The notes beneath the pieces were generated by a model that was not told the DNA's origin, made no database searches, and was given only the letters and a program-made list of their open reading frames with translations. This document shows, one piece after another, positions 1-11,691 of a stretch of DNA of 64,000 nucleotides. Origin of the DNA: Cryptomeria japonica (Eukaryota > Streptophyta > Pinopsida > Cupressales > Cupressaceae); contig NC_081413.1 in assembly GCF_030272615.1 (NCBI RefSeq), positions 449,294,538 to 449,358,537 on the forward strand, read 5' to 3'. Positions within the stretch are counted from its first letter, which is position 1; every line of letters begins with the position of its first letter. The position numbers were made by a program, and so were the translations under genes.

Positions 1-274
1 TGGCTATACTCATAATCAACATAATTGCATACATCATCATGGATATGAACATCTTGTAAATAGAAATCTGACATTTTGAAATAACAATTGCATAAAACTT
101 AAACATACAATGCAAAGAAACAAAGAAACACACCTTTCCTTTTTTCTTTTTTCTTTTTTTTTTTTTTTTTTTTTGAAAATGAAACTTAAAAGAAACACAC
201 TAAATCTAGATCTAGATCTAACAAATGCAATGCAAGAGAAAGCAATAATAAGTTTCACGTCGGGTTCACCAAAA
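1..274 (-). mobile_element. Leader and PBS of a gypsy-like element, cut by the window edge
   Basis: Read on the minus strand, this segment follows directly after the LTR that ends near 275. It begins with TGGTGAACCCGACGTG, where a primer-binding site should be. I could not assign the matching tRNA from memory. The rest is an untranslated-leader-like stretch with an A-rich run (poly-T on the plus strand, about 157-174) and a short AGATCT reiteration near 206-220. No gag is visible because the element leaves the window. The gypsy assignment is an inference from layout and is not backed by a coding domain. Confidence 0.4.
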
Positions 275-1946
275 TGTGTAGGGGAAAAAGCGAGACTAGG
301 CTAACATGTCCTAATCCTACCTTTTGACACACATTGTGGAATACGAAAGAGCCTAGAGGTATCACACAATTAGCTACTTCTTTTTGTGAAAGAGAGAGCC
401 ACGGGCTACCTATTAGGATTTCTATTCCTTTGTTGTAATTGAAAGATAAAATGGTGCAAGTTCAATCCCTAACCCCAAAGTGCAAGTATGAACTAATAAC
501 AAGATTGCAGAATTGAACTTAAACTAGGGAAAGCTGTAAACACAAGGACAAGACAAGAATGCAAATGCGTACCCAGAGTCAAAATCTGAGTGAAAATGTT
601 CGGGACGGGGGCGCGGGCGCCACTGTCCTGATTCTGCCCCTGAAACTGCTCTTGAAACTGCTGTCTTACGACCTGGAAAGCTATCCGAACTGTCGAAAAC
701 TTGCTGTCTGACAGAGGGACCAGGGCGCCCAGCGCCTTTGTCCCAGGGACCAGGGCACCCAGTGCCCCTTTCCTGGCAGGACCAAGGCACCCCACGCCCC
801 TGTCCTGGTCTTCGGCTCTGAAACTTGGTGTATGGTTCGGTCTTCGTCTGCTTCTTCTAGATCTACAACTTGCGGCGTCGTCTGAATCCCGAAATCTGCA
901 CTTATATCTGAAAAGGTGTTTTGGGCAGCTATATAGGGTTTTTCTTTAGTCAAACCCCTGCTTTGGTGATTTCCACCTCCACGAATAGCCAAGTTGTATT
1001 GTAAAAGTAATGTGTGTGCAGACCTTGTGTGTGTGCAAGATCTTAATATGCAAGTAAGCAAACTAGAGCAACCTAGAAAGTAAACCCTAATTGCTTGTAA
1101 ATGATAATGTGAATGCTCCAAATCAAGATGTAAAGTGATCTAAAGAATGAATGCAAATGATATAATGAAGCTCATGCAAAGACATGAAAATAACATGAAA
1201 TCATACCCAACCCCAAGGGAGGGGTACAAGCCAATCTTCAGTCAGTGATCCCCTATTGCTCTTCAATGTCTTCCAAGCCCTAAGTGGATGAATGAAATTG
1301 ATGAATGCTTGATGAATGAATGTTGAATGTTGCTCAAGTCTTCAAAGATCTGCTCTTTTGCTGCATATGAGGTTCCTGAAACCAAAATTCGGATCCTTTC
1401 AAATGAAGAAAGAGAGCTCTTATGTATGAAACCCTAGGTCTTAATTCCAACTTTTGGTCGACCTAGAGATTGAATCTCCCACCAATTTCTTGGGGTTAAG
1501 CTTTATTTTATGATTGGATTGCACTCCTAAAATTTCAGGAAAAATGTCCTGGACCGTGTGCACTCCGGGCGCCACGGTCCCGACAACTTTTCACCAAATT
1601 TTTAGGGCCGTCGGATATGATGATTTTAGAGCGAATCCCAAAGTTACAGGTGATTTCAAGATGTTTTGACCCCCGAAATCAAGCCCCTAAGTTCAAAATA
1701 GGACCTAATTAGGGTTTTTGGTTAAATGATGTATTGGAGGAATAAAATGAAAGGGGCACACTTTAATGAAAAGGGCCTGACTTTATGATGTGGAAGATGA
1801 TGAAATAGAACCTTAGACCTAATTAATTTGATTAATTAAGTGCTAAAGGGGAAATGCAATGCAAAATGCAAAATGCGCCAGGCGGGTGCTAAACTAGGTG
1901 TGAAATTGTACTGCTTTAGCAAGTGCGTACAATTTACGACGTTACA
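275..1946 (-). mobile_element. LTR of a gypsy-like retrotransposon (minus strand)
   Basis: On the minus strand the segment starts TGTAACGTCG at 1946 and ends CCCTACA near 275-277, giving a TG...CA unit of about 1.67 kb followed by a PBS-like sequence. The partner LTR lies outside the window, so the pair and its TSD cannot be verified. The segment is AT-rich but holds GC-rich hairpin-prone boxes at about 602-630, 715-808 and 1546-1580. Short ORFs across 493-1121 overlap these boxes in several frames and have no recognisable domain; I do not consider them genes. Alternative: a solo LTR or an unrelated repeat with chance ends. Confidence 0.45.
715..808. repeat. GC-rich imperfect tandem repeat, about three 30-33 bp units
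   Basis: Three consecutive units each begin AGGGACCAGGGC or AGGACCAAGGC and run into a partly complementary GCGCC / GCCCC...TGTCCC half, so each can fold into a GC-rich hairpin. Related single copies lie at about 602-630 and 1546-1580. They stand out sharply from the AT-rich surroundings. Confidence 0.7.
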
Positions 1947-2131
1947 TATTATATCAAATACCATGACCTCAAACTCTTCTCCAGACAACGAACATGAATA
2001 CTTGAAATGAAAGGGGAAAGCGTGAATAATTATCATCATAAAATTTTACATCGACGTTACTCAAGAAAATCATATGACTATTGCTACAAACCTTCCCATA
2101 CCCTAGAAGGAATTTCCTCAAAACCCACCTC

Positions 2132-5100
2132 TCACTGATTAGCATTGCTATCAATGGCTAAATTTGCCAAATAATTTGCAATCTTATTAACTTCTTTGTA
2201 ACAATGGGATACCAAGAAAGATTCAAACAATTCTAATTTTTGTAAAATGGGATCAAGTATATACTGCAAATTCCAACAATTCGATTTCTTTTTCATAACA
2301 CATTGAATAATCACCATAGAATCACCTTCAATTATTAAGTCCTTAATTCCCAGACAGATTTCTATATCCAATCCAAAAGACAAAGCATGAAATTTCGCAT
2401 AATTGTTAGTTTTAAAACCAATAACATGACACTTAGCTTGAATAAAATTTGCATTGTGATCATAAATTACCATGCCTACCCTAGCCGGCCCAGGGTTACC
2501 ATGAGAGGCCCCATCAAAATTCAGTTTAAAGTGCCCCTACGAAGGAGGTTTCCATATAGTAGAGCATCTCTTACCTATTGCGTCATTCTTTTTTAAAATT
2601 GAACCATGAGAGGGTAAAACTGATAACAGCTTCCAAACTCTAGTAACTCTACTATCCCAGTGCGAAAAAGAAGTAAGATTTTCCAAATTCTTATAAATAA
2701 ATGACAAAGCAACCTCAGAGATTGAAGACTCAATTTTTAATAGAACCCCAGACACAGGAGACCTTGTTTTTTTAAATATCCTATTGTTTCTCTCTAGCCA
2801 AACTTTCCAAATCACAATAGATGGAGATATGATCCAAAGGCATGCATAAAAAGATGAGGCAAACATAAAGGGCCAAGATCTAAAATGGGAAATGAGATCC
2901 TTACCAATAACAAAGGATATATTTAACTTCTCAAACAACCACTGCCAACATTCATAAGCATAATCACAATGTAGGAATGGGTGTGAAGAAGATTCCAAAT
3001 TTTTGTTACAAAGGACACAAGGGAAAACATTAGTAATACCAAGCCTATCTAGTCTCATACCTATAAGGACTTTATCCTGAACTGCCAACCAAGCAAAGGC
3101 TCTAGCTTTGGGAAGACAGGCCAAATGCCAAAACAACTTATAAGGCCAAGAAGACAAATCTTTAGCAACCATAAGAGAGTTGTAACCATCTTTAACAGTG
3201 TACTTACCGGAAATATTATTTGTCCAAATAAGTTCATCCTCATAATCAAAAAGAAATACATTTCTATCCCCCAAAATCTTTTCAAAATCTAATTTCATTC
3301 TTTGATCAACATCTAAGAAATCAATCGACTTCCATCTAGCTAGCTTAAGGGGTCCACTAGTCACAATTTCAAAATATTCTACTACAAAAACACCCCAAAG
3401 GGAGGAAAGAACAGTGATCAGACGAGACCAATCCCTAATATTCACCAAAGGTGTGTGTCCATTCCATACTTCATCCCAAAATCTGACCTTTCTACCATTA
3501 TGAACAATCCATGAGAGATGAGGCAAAATAATTGATCTACATTTACAAAGGAAATTCCAAATAGCAGAACCCGAAGGCAAATTTGAGACTTTAAAAATGT
3601 ACTCTCTCGGTCCATTATTTAAATATTTGGTAAACATAATCTGTGCCCATAAGGAGCTACTCTTGTCATATAATTTCCAAACCAACTTAGCACCTAAGGC
3701 TAAATTCTGATTCTCTAGACTTTGAATTCTTGTTCCCCCAAGTTCCTTAGGCAAACATACCTTATCCCATGCAACTAAAGGGAGTTTCTTCTTGCCATCT
3801 TTATTATTGTTCCAAAGAAAATTTCTAAGAGTATCCTGTAAACTAACAATGGCTGCTTTTGGAGACTTCAAAATAGACATGAGATATATGGGAACAACAT
3901 TCAAAATAGACTTGATGAGAACAATTTTACCCACCAAAGTTAACCATCTATGATTCCATGAGAGAATTCTTTTAGAAATAACTAAAATAATCTTATCCCA
4001 AAAACCAATCTTATCTTGTTTAACAAAGAAAGGAATCCCAAGGTAAGTACATGGAAGATTTCTAGTATCAAATCCCCAAAAGGATTGCAACCTATGCTGA
4101 ACTAGTTGTGATGTATTAAGGAAAAAAATCTTCGATTTATCACCATTCACTTTCTGACCAAAAAAAGATGCATAATTTTGTATTATTCCTTTAATGACTT
4201 TTGCCTCAACTAACGAAGCATGTCCAAATAATAGAGTATCATCTGCAAAGAGACAATGAGAAATACTTTGGGGAATATTCTGAATCCTTATACCTTTCCA
4301 AAGCCCCCCCACTTTAGCAGCCCTAATAGCCCAACTAAAGGTTTCAGCTAGGAGAATAAACAAAAAGGGAGAAAGGGGATATCCCTGTCTCAAACCCCTA
4401 GAGGAAGTGAAAAAACCACAAGGAGAACCATTAATTAAAATCGAGAATCTTGCATAAGAAATACATACACGAATCCATTTGACCCAAGCCTTGGAAAAAC
4501 CTAACTTCTCAAGAACAACACATAAAGCCCCCCACTCTACTCTATCATAAGCCTTCATCATGTCTAGTTTAAGTATCATGGTCGGGGTTCTTTGGGTGGA
4601 AATAGAATGCAACACCTCATGTGCTACAATTGCACCCTCTATCGTCTCCCTTCCGAGAACAAAACCACCTTGCTCCAATGAAATGATCTTAGGTAGAATT
4701 TTTGCCAACCTAAGGGAAATTGCTTTCGTAAATATCTTATACAAAGTGTTACATAAAGCAATGGGGCAGAAGTCAGCAAAAGTCCTAGTATCCTCTTTTT
4801 TAGGAATAATTGCAATCATTGTAGTATTAAGTTCTTTTAGAATGGACCTATTTGTCCTAGATTCCTCAAGAGCCAATAAAACATCATTTCCCACAAAATC
4901 CCAACATTTCTGAAAAAATAAAGGAGTAAAACCATCTGGTCCTGAGGCTTTATCCAGATTCATGGCAAATACAACACTCTTAACTTCTTCTAAGGAAAAG
5001 GGAGATATCAACATCTTATTGTCTTCCAAAGATACTAAAGGAGGAATATTAGATATAATATCATTGCTGAGATTTCCATTTTTCAAAGATAATAATGACT

Positions 5101-5868
5101 TAAAAAACCTAACTGCCTCTGAAGCAATGTCCTCTAGCTCTGTCGATAAATTCCCATTCTGACACTGAATACAAGATATCCTATTCTTACATCTTTTAAT
5201 CTTAGTTGAAGATTGAAAAAATTTTGTACCATCTGAAAGCCATAACTTTCTAGATTTCTGTCTCCAATAGATTTCCTCTCTAGCTAACACCTCCTCAAGC
5301 TATAATTTTAGTGACTTTAATTCATCAAAAACTTGTGGCACCATACCATGTTGAAGCACATGAGTATTAAAACACTCAATCGTATCTGGAATCCTTTGTT
5401 TCTCCTGAAAAATATTCTTAAAATGCGAGATATTCCATTCCCTAATATTAAATTTCAAATAACTTAACTTCTTAGCAATCTGAAACATACGGGACCCAGA
5501 AGAAAAAGGAGCAGAATTCCACCATTTCATAAGCAGAGGCAAAAAGGAAGAATCCCTAAACCACATGGGCTCAAATTTAAATGGAAACTGAAAAGAAGCC
5601 CTATCCTCAATAACTGAAAGGGAAACTGGAAAATGATTAGAACCTAAGACAAGTAGAATAGAGGAAAAGAATTCAAAATCTGAATCAATCCAGTTCTCAG
5701 ATAACAAAAACCGATCTAATCTCTCAGCAATCTGAGAAAAATCCCTTCTCATGTTTGTCCATGTGAAAACCCCATTCTAAGACTTACAATAAAAAAGGCT
5801 CATATCAGAAATGAAATCCCCAAAGTCATCCATAATCCTTTTATTAGGGAAAACACCTCCTTTAATTC
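2132..5868 (-). pseudogene. LINE ORF2 pseudogene: endonuclease (partial), reverse transcriptase, RNase H
   Basis: One reading frame runs the whole length, broken by in-frame stops near 5780 (within the endonuclease), at 5300-5302 (TAG, between endonuclease and RT) and at 2537-2539 (TAG, between zf-RVT and RNase H). The uninterrupted central piece, 2537-5290, is 917 residues. It contains LKLDMMKAYDRVEW (RT motif A) and the FADD catalytic motif near 4230-4250. A C-terminal zf-RVT follows, with a C-x2-C...H-x3-C pattern in CVLCNKNLESSSHPFLHC. The RNase H part (2132-2536) begins FKLNFDGASHGNPGPA and keeps IEGDS. Two positions that are usually acidic are changed: AKFHAL has K for E, and IANYLA has N for D. 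In the endonuclease tail the usual SDH is SNH. The protein would have nicked target DNA and copied LINE RNA; this copy is dead. Confidence 0.9.
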
Positions 5869-5870
5869 GA
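2132..5870 (-). mobile_element. 5'-truncated LINE (L1-type non-LTR retrotransposon)
   Basis: Minus-strand non-LTR element carrying, in order, the C-terminal part of an apurinic endonuclease domain, a full reverse transcriptase, a zf-RVT region and an RNase H domain. Similarity begins around 5870 inside the endonuclease, so ORF1 and most of the endonuclease are missing. This is the usual 5' truncation from incomplete target-primed reverse transcription. No poly-A tail is evident downstream of the RNase H stop (below 2132), so the 3' end is not fixed. The gypsy-like LTR beginning at 1946 may have inserted into its 3' UTR. Confidence 0.9.
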
Positions 5871-7484
5871 ATTGTTGATTTTTTGAATTATGATATTTTT
5901 AATTGGTTAAATTATACTTTTATATATTATTCCTTTTTACAATTTATATATTATTTATAGAGTATTATGATACTAATATTATTATTATTATTATTATGTT
6001 ACATAGTATTTTTTTTTTTTTTATTATAAATTTTATATTATAGTATGTTAATATCATTTACTATATTAAATTATATAATATAACTACTACACTTTAACCC
6101 TAACTATTACTGTAGAAAAATATTTCTTTTGCTTTGAAGAAAAACACAATTAGGTAGTATTGTAGAAGCAATTTTTTTTTTTTTTGTGGGCTCATTTGGA
6201 GCCATTCAACTTCATGAGGAGACCAAGAACCCATATGCTTTTGTCATAATAAATATTGACATATATTTGGATTTATTTGAGTTTATCTAAGCCTATTTAA
6301 GAATCTTTAAAATTTATTTAATTTATTTTTTTTATTCTTAGTATATTTTTTATTTACATAAACAATTATTCTATTTTGTTTCCAAAGTAGTTAAGGTTTG
6401 TTCTATTTTTATTTACTTAGAGTTATTTCAATGAACATGATAATTATCTTATTTTATAGAAAGTAATTTAGGGAATAAGAAAAGAATCTTGAATAACCTT
6501 TGAAAGAAATTTTGTGTTCTAAGATCGTAATACATGTGCAATTGATGCACTAGAGACACGTGTATGAATTAACCATTAATTTCTATTTAATTATTATTAA
6601 ACACAAATTGTACTTCATATGATTTTATACCCTTCTCTAAAAATGAAAATAACTATATTGATCACCTTGACCAATACTATTTTTAGAATAATGAAAATAA
6701 CTATGTTGCTTCATTAAAAAAAAACTTAAAAAATAAAAGCCATTATCAGAAGCAGCTCTTGTCCTTTTCTATTATAATAGAAATAATTGTGTGTACAATG
6801 AGATTGCCGGTATTCTTTAATAAAGTAGCTCAAGTGCAACCAATCCTTACAAAGAATTTGCTACCGCTAAAGTCCAAGTCATCGTCGATGGATCTCATAA
6901 TTACATTCATCAATACGTCCGTCCTTAAGATCTTCTCAACAATGTACAACGTGCAACGTTTAAGTTAAATTAATCTCACATTATGATATTTAAGCTATGA
7001 TCATTCCCTCGATAAGATATTGTTAGGTAAACTTAATAATCAAATTATGATATATAATGCTTAGTGTTCATCATTAATAAAGTCTCTGTCACTTTGTCTT
7101 ATCGCTTACAAGCATGCGCCTGCAGAAGCACGCGTAAAAATATTTGGTCCCACTCCACGTACGCTGCTTCTAGATTTTCTGACTTTCTTTAAACAACGTT
7201 ATTCAATTCATTTGGCATGTGAAATGCTCATTCATGAGCACTTTTTTTTGGTTTAGTTTAGGGAATGTTTAAGGCGTTGTGTTTTTTTTTTTTTTTGGTA
7301 TTATTGATGTTTGTACATTTAACTTTATTTATTTCTACTTTAATATTTGTCATATATTTTTATATTTATTTGTAGACAATTCATATCAATTGGTTTATTT
7401 TTATAGTTTTTATTGTTAATTTAATCATATCAAATATATATTCAATTTAATTGTGTGACTTGAGTCACATTTTTTACATGTGAG
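5871..7484. other. AT-rich intergenic DNA, nothing recognised
   Basis: Very AT-rich sequence with poly-T runs near 6008-6020 and 6172-6185 and a short TTA reiteration near 5975-5996. The longest ORF is 69 codons (6759-6968, plus) and has no domain, codon bias or context suggesting a gene. I see no element borders. Confidence 0.6.
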
Positions 7485-7489
7485 GGTTT

Positions 7490-7688
7490 TTCATAGTTCA
7501 AATTTGATTTATTCGATTATAAAAATTAGAATAAATATTTAGTTAATTGATGTTATCTGATACTTTGGTCTTTGGTCTTAAGTTGACTTACTCAAATCAT
7601 GTTTTTAGATGCGAGTTTATTTTCATAGTTCAAATTTGATCGTCTTGATTATAAAAATTAGAATACAGTATTTAGTAAATTCGTTGTA
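7490..7688. repeat. Imperfect tandem duplication, unit about 135 bp
   Basis: The stretch at 7490-7554 recurs at 7625-7688. Both start TCATAGTTCAAATTTGAT and continue with GATTATAAAAATTAGAATA and TTTAGTAAAT/TTTAGTTAAT. The bases between resemble each other weakly (TTGAGTCACA versus TTGACTTACT). It is a local duplication in AT-rich DNA with no coding content. Confidence 0.65.
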
Positions 7689-9475
7689 ATGCCCGCCAAA
7701 ATACCCTAGAGAAAATAAGCATCTAACATACCAATGGAGATAAAAAAAATTTATTTAGCATCTATGATCAACTAATGCAACATATAGCTCCATCTAATTA
7801 CATTCATTAACCAATTAACCATTATGAACATGCATCATTACACATTTCATTAATTTACGCAAGCGGAAATAAAACATAAACAACATTAATCTTTCCCTAG
7901 GGTACTTCAACGTCATTACTTAATTAACTATCATAATGACATCCTACTCACATGATAATCACATTTCATTCTAACTTAATGCATTATATCCATTTCCTAA
8001 CCATGAGATATGCAATCTACTATGATATTTATCCAATATGATATGCATACTATTCTAGCATCTTTCTAGCATGATACATTTAACCATTTCAATGCAAGAC
8101 TAACTCCCTTAGATCTACATTCATTTTATGCACCAAATCCAAATGTGTCTTAACTGAACAATTCCTATCTATATGCTCTTTATCCTTTTCCATGATAATG
8201 CAATCCTAATGCATAGGTATATTCCATCTTTACTAATCCATTTAAACATACTGCAATTGCATCTAACTCTCTAACATGGCCATTTATTTTAACATTAATT
8301 CCAAATGCATAATGCAAGAATCTTAATGCAATCTTCTTACTTAAGAATCCCTTACATGCAATGCATAATTTCCTTTCTACCAATGCATCTACATGAATCA
8401 TTCATCTAATCATATTAACTAACATTCGCATTAATACCAACTCATTCATTAAGGTTCCTTCTCATTTCAATCGCATCCTAATCATTTCATAGAATTCAAT
8501 TTCAATCAATACAATTAAGCCATAATATAATTCCATTCCATTTCATTTACCAATATAGTTAAGGACATTTCTTCCATTCTATAAGTACAACATGATACAT
8601 CGTATAGTCTTATTACAATCCATGACATAATCCTAAATTCTAACTACTACCTTCTTACAATTACAATTACATAAAATACGTCATGAGCATAGCTCTTCCT
8701 ATTACAAGATCCCAACTACTACATATAAGAATATTACATTACATGAATTCCATCATATTCATTACATAAATCTACTACAAGGTACATCCATAATCATCAA
8801 GAAGAAGAATCCACATCCACGCAAGAAGAATCCAAGAGAACATCCCAATGGCTAAAAAGTATCAAGCACCCGACCATGTGGAACCAAAGGAACCACCCCC
8901 CGTGGTAGGAGATGACACAAGGTCCCAACACACACTCTAAACCTAAGCTGACACCTATAACCAAAGAGACTAATCACACAAGGACTCTCATGCAAGAACC
9001 AACACAAAACAACAAGAATAAACTCCTAGAGGCGTACAACTCAACAAGACATAAATGCATCCAATAAGGCACAAATATAAATCATCAAGGGGAACACATG
9101 TAGGACTGGAGCGTCATCACATGCCATCCTCAAACATAACAACATAAGTCACTAGCCTGATCGACATGTGGAGCCATCTCAACCTATGAGAGATCAAGGG
9201 AGATTTACTTACCATCTTCACGGCCTTCTCATGCTTATCCTAAAACATCCTCCCTAGGATCAAGTCATGAGGCTCACATCAATTTTATCTTATTAATGAA
9301 TCTAACTACTCAAACCATTAATTATTAGGTTATTAATTATTTACAAATCATGGTAAACTCCCAATGTGCCCTAGCGGTCTATACTTCATGCATCCTTACA
9401 AGGAACCTCATGCAAGCCTATTGTTACCTATTTTCGCTAATATCTCAATCAAGTAGAGCTGTGATGTTTTACAAA
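7685..9475 (+). mobile_element. LTR-like stretch, ends uncertain
   Basis: The segment opens TGTAATGCCCGCC, a plausible LTR start. It continues as non-coding, moderately C/A-rich sequence with no ORF over 73 codons. I could not find a matching partner, a convincing CA end or a TSD, so a solo or truncated LTR is only a suggestion. A second LTR-start-like motif, TGTAATGTCTCGC, occurs near 9620. Confidence 0.25.
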
Positions 9476-10640
9476 TGAGAAAGGTACATATTTATTCTGC
9501 TATTATTATATTCATGCACATGAAAAGAGAAAAGAAGATTACATTTACATGATTTTAAACTCAGGACAATATGAGAGTGCAATTTTTTTTTGAAAAAGTA
9601 GTCTTTATTGGTAATAATGTGTAATGTCTCGCACAAGCCACGAGACTAACTGATATGTATGCATATAAAGAAAATACTATGCACTTATAAATGCATTAAT
9701 GTAAATTTACATAAGAAAGGGTGACTTGTCATTGCCTAAATGATGAGTCCTAGTTGAGTTTCCTTGGTTATCCTTGGTTCACCGCCCATCTTGCATCCAC
9801 TTGAGTACCTGCATTTGAGGAAAATTGTGTTAGAGAAATGAGAGCCATCATTTCTTATATACACATGCTTATACAAACACATAATACATCCCTCATATGC
9901 ATACTAGTAGTCAACATTCCATATAGATCTAGGAAAGCAAGTGCCAGATCAGATCATCATCAAATGCATGTTTTGTCTAACTTGTTTGCTTCATGTGCAG
10001 ATAAAGGAAAAGTAAATAATAATATGTGGGGTAAAATGTGGCTCCCACAAGGGTTGAGCCCAACATGCTGCTAAGCATATGATAGTAGACCTAAAATCAA
10101 TCATAAAACCTTCGAGATAGTGCATACCAAAGGAATAAAAGATCCATAAGAGGCCTTGAAAGATAAGTCAAAAGTTGTTAAAACAATATACACTCAATGC
10201 TATCCATCAAGGTATCATAGAGCACATCCAAAGAACAATTAGTTGAAAGATATTCATAATAGTCAATGGCACATTATAGCAAGAATTTTGAAGAAGCTAT
10301 AATTATAGTGATAGCAATCAAGAGGTGAGCTACAGTCCAATGACTTAAAGGAGGTAGTCATGTGGAGTGTTAAAAGTGTAGCACTACAATCAAAAGGTTT
10401 CATGCATCCGCAGTCAATGATCAGTTGTAGTCACATTTATGATTGTCCAAAGCATAGTAAAGTTGCTGGAGATAGTTAGAAAGATTTGATATCAGCCCCA
10501 GATCAGCTACAAGATACAGTCAAGTACAAGAAGTAGTCCTCTAGGCCTAGAGAAATTCAAATTCCACAAAGTATAAAGTAATAATGAGGCAATGAGTACA
10601 CAGTGTAGTGGCAATCATGCTACAATCTTTAGGGAAGCCA
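9476..10640. other. Intergenic DNA left of copia A1
   Basis: No recognisable gene. The only longer ORF (9838-10074, 78 codons, plus) has no domain. From about 10085 the sequence is rich in short CAGTCA / AGTCA words, resembling 33200-34700 in texture. It ends at the CATGT target site of the A1 element. Confidence 0.5.
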
Positions 10641-10645
10641 CATGT
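10641..10645. other. Target-site duplication of copia A1 (left)
   Basis: CATGT directly precedes the TGTTGG start of the A1 5' LTR and is repeated exactly at 29488-29492 after the 3' LTR. This confirms A1 as one insertion across nearly 19 kb. Confidence 0.9.
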
Positions 10646-11691
10646 TGTTGGTATTATGGATGTGTTGCATTGGTTTTGTCATTGATGTCAACACTTACCA
10701 ACACTTATCCTTCTGGAGATCTTTGGTTATGTTCACCGACATGTTCAGTGACTTATGCACAATCACCAGTATCTTGTTCACCGACAAGTTATATTGTTCA
10801 CCGGCACTAAGGATGATCTGTTATCATCTAGAGATTACTTGGTTATGTCGAAGACATCGTTTGGACACTTGGTTTTGGTGATTTGGTTATTGGTTTAATC
10901 GAGTTTTCATATTTGCTATTACCGGCAAATAGGTCTAGGGTATGGACCGGAAAGCGTTATCTATTCCAGATCAGTAGGACACGTTATGGAGATGTTTTAT
11001 TGATTGGTTATTATTGTAAATGCATTGAGCCGACATGATGCATCGCATATTGATTCATTTGTAATTGATTTAATTGTAATATTCTTAGTGAGCCGACCTA
11101 CACATTTGGTCTTAGGTTTTGGTATATATGTAAGATCTCATTTGTGAGATAAAATATAGAAAGAAGGTGTGGTAGATGATTGTAATAAGGTATATGTGAA
11201 TATCAGCAGAGCTATACATGCAGACATCATTTCAAGATTCAAGGAAGGTATGGAGAAGGCAATCAGAGCTTAACCGGTACTAAATCCAACATATTAAGAT
11301 GCTATTTTGAGCAGTACATTATCATTGGATTTAACCATCCAACTGTAGTCAGTGTGACTCCCATTTTGTGATTGAGCAGTGAGCTCTAGGCAGTTGGCCT
11401 TTCTGCATGTGCAGACCCCATTTGTACACACATACTATCTGCGATAGTATCATCTAATTGTGGGTAAGGTTTCCCACCATGGTTTTTCCCCTTACAGGGT
11501 TTCCACGTATAAATATCTGTGTTATGTGTTGTGGATATTATTTGTCTTTTTGTTTCATGCATTAAACTTTACCAGTACTATTATTAACTGTTAAACTGTC
11601 TAACAGCATTAAGTTTGGTTTACCGGTATTATGCACTAAGTTTGGTTAAGTTATATCTAGGTTGAAATTAATAAACAACCGATTCACCCCC
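10646..11691 (+). repeat. A1 5' LTR, first part (split by insertion)
   Basis: Matches 28412 onward along its whole length. It is interrupted at the C-run near its 3' end by the nested giant-LTR element; the last bases of this LTR resume at 23827-23852. A TATA-like TATATAT lies at 11123-11129, matched at 28889-28895 in the 3' LTR. It is a probable Pol II promoter by position, not by test. Confidence 0.9.
11123..11129 (+). promoter_or_regulatory. TATA-like box in A1 5' LTR
   Basis: GGTATATATGTAAGATC context, conserved in the 3' LTR (28889-28895) and, on the minus strand, in both A2 LTRs (near 35323-35330 and 47178-47184). Conservation across four LTRs and its mid-LTR position support a U3 promoter role. 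Confidence 0.5.

Noticed and set aside
493-1121. Overlapping ORFs of 82-146 codons over the GC-rich boxes
   Set aside because: Several frames on both strands are open because the GC-rich repeats lack stop codons. No domain, and they sit inside an LTR.
4560-4913. 117-codon plus-strand ORF
   Set aside because: Antisense shadow of the LINE reverse transcriptase.
6759-6968. 69-codon ORF in AT-rich DNA
   Set aside because: No domain, no codon bias, no neighbouring exon or promoter signal.
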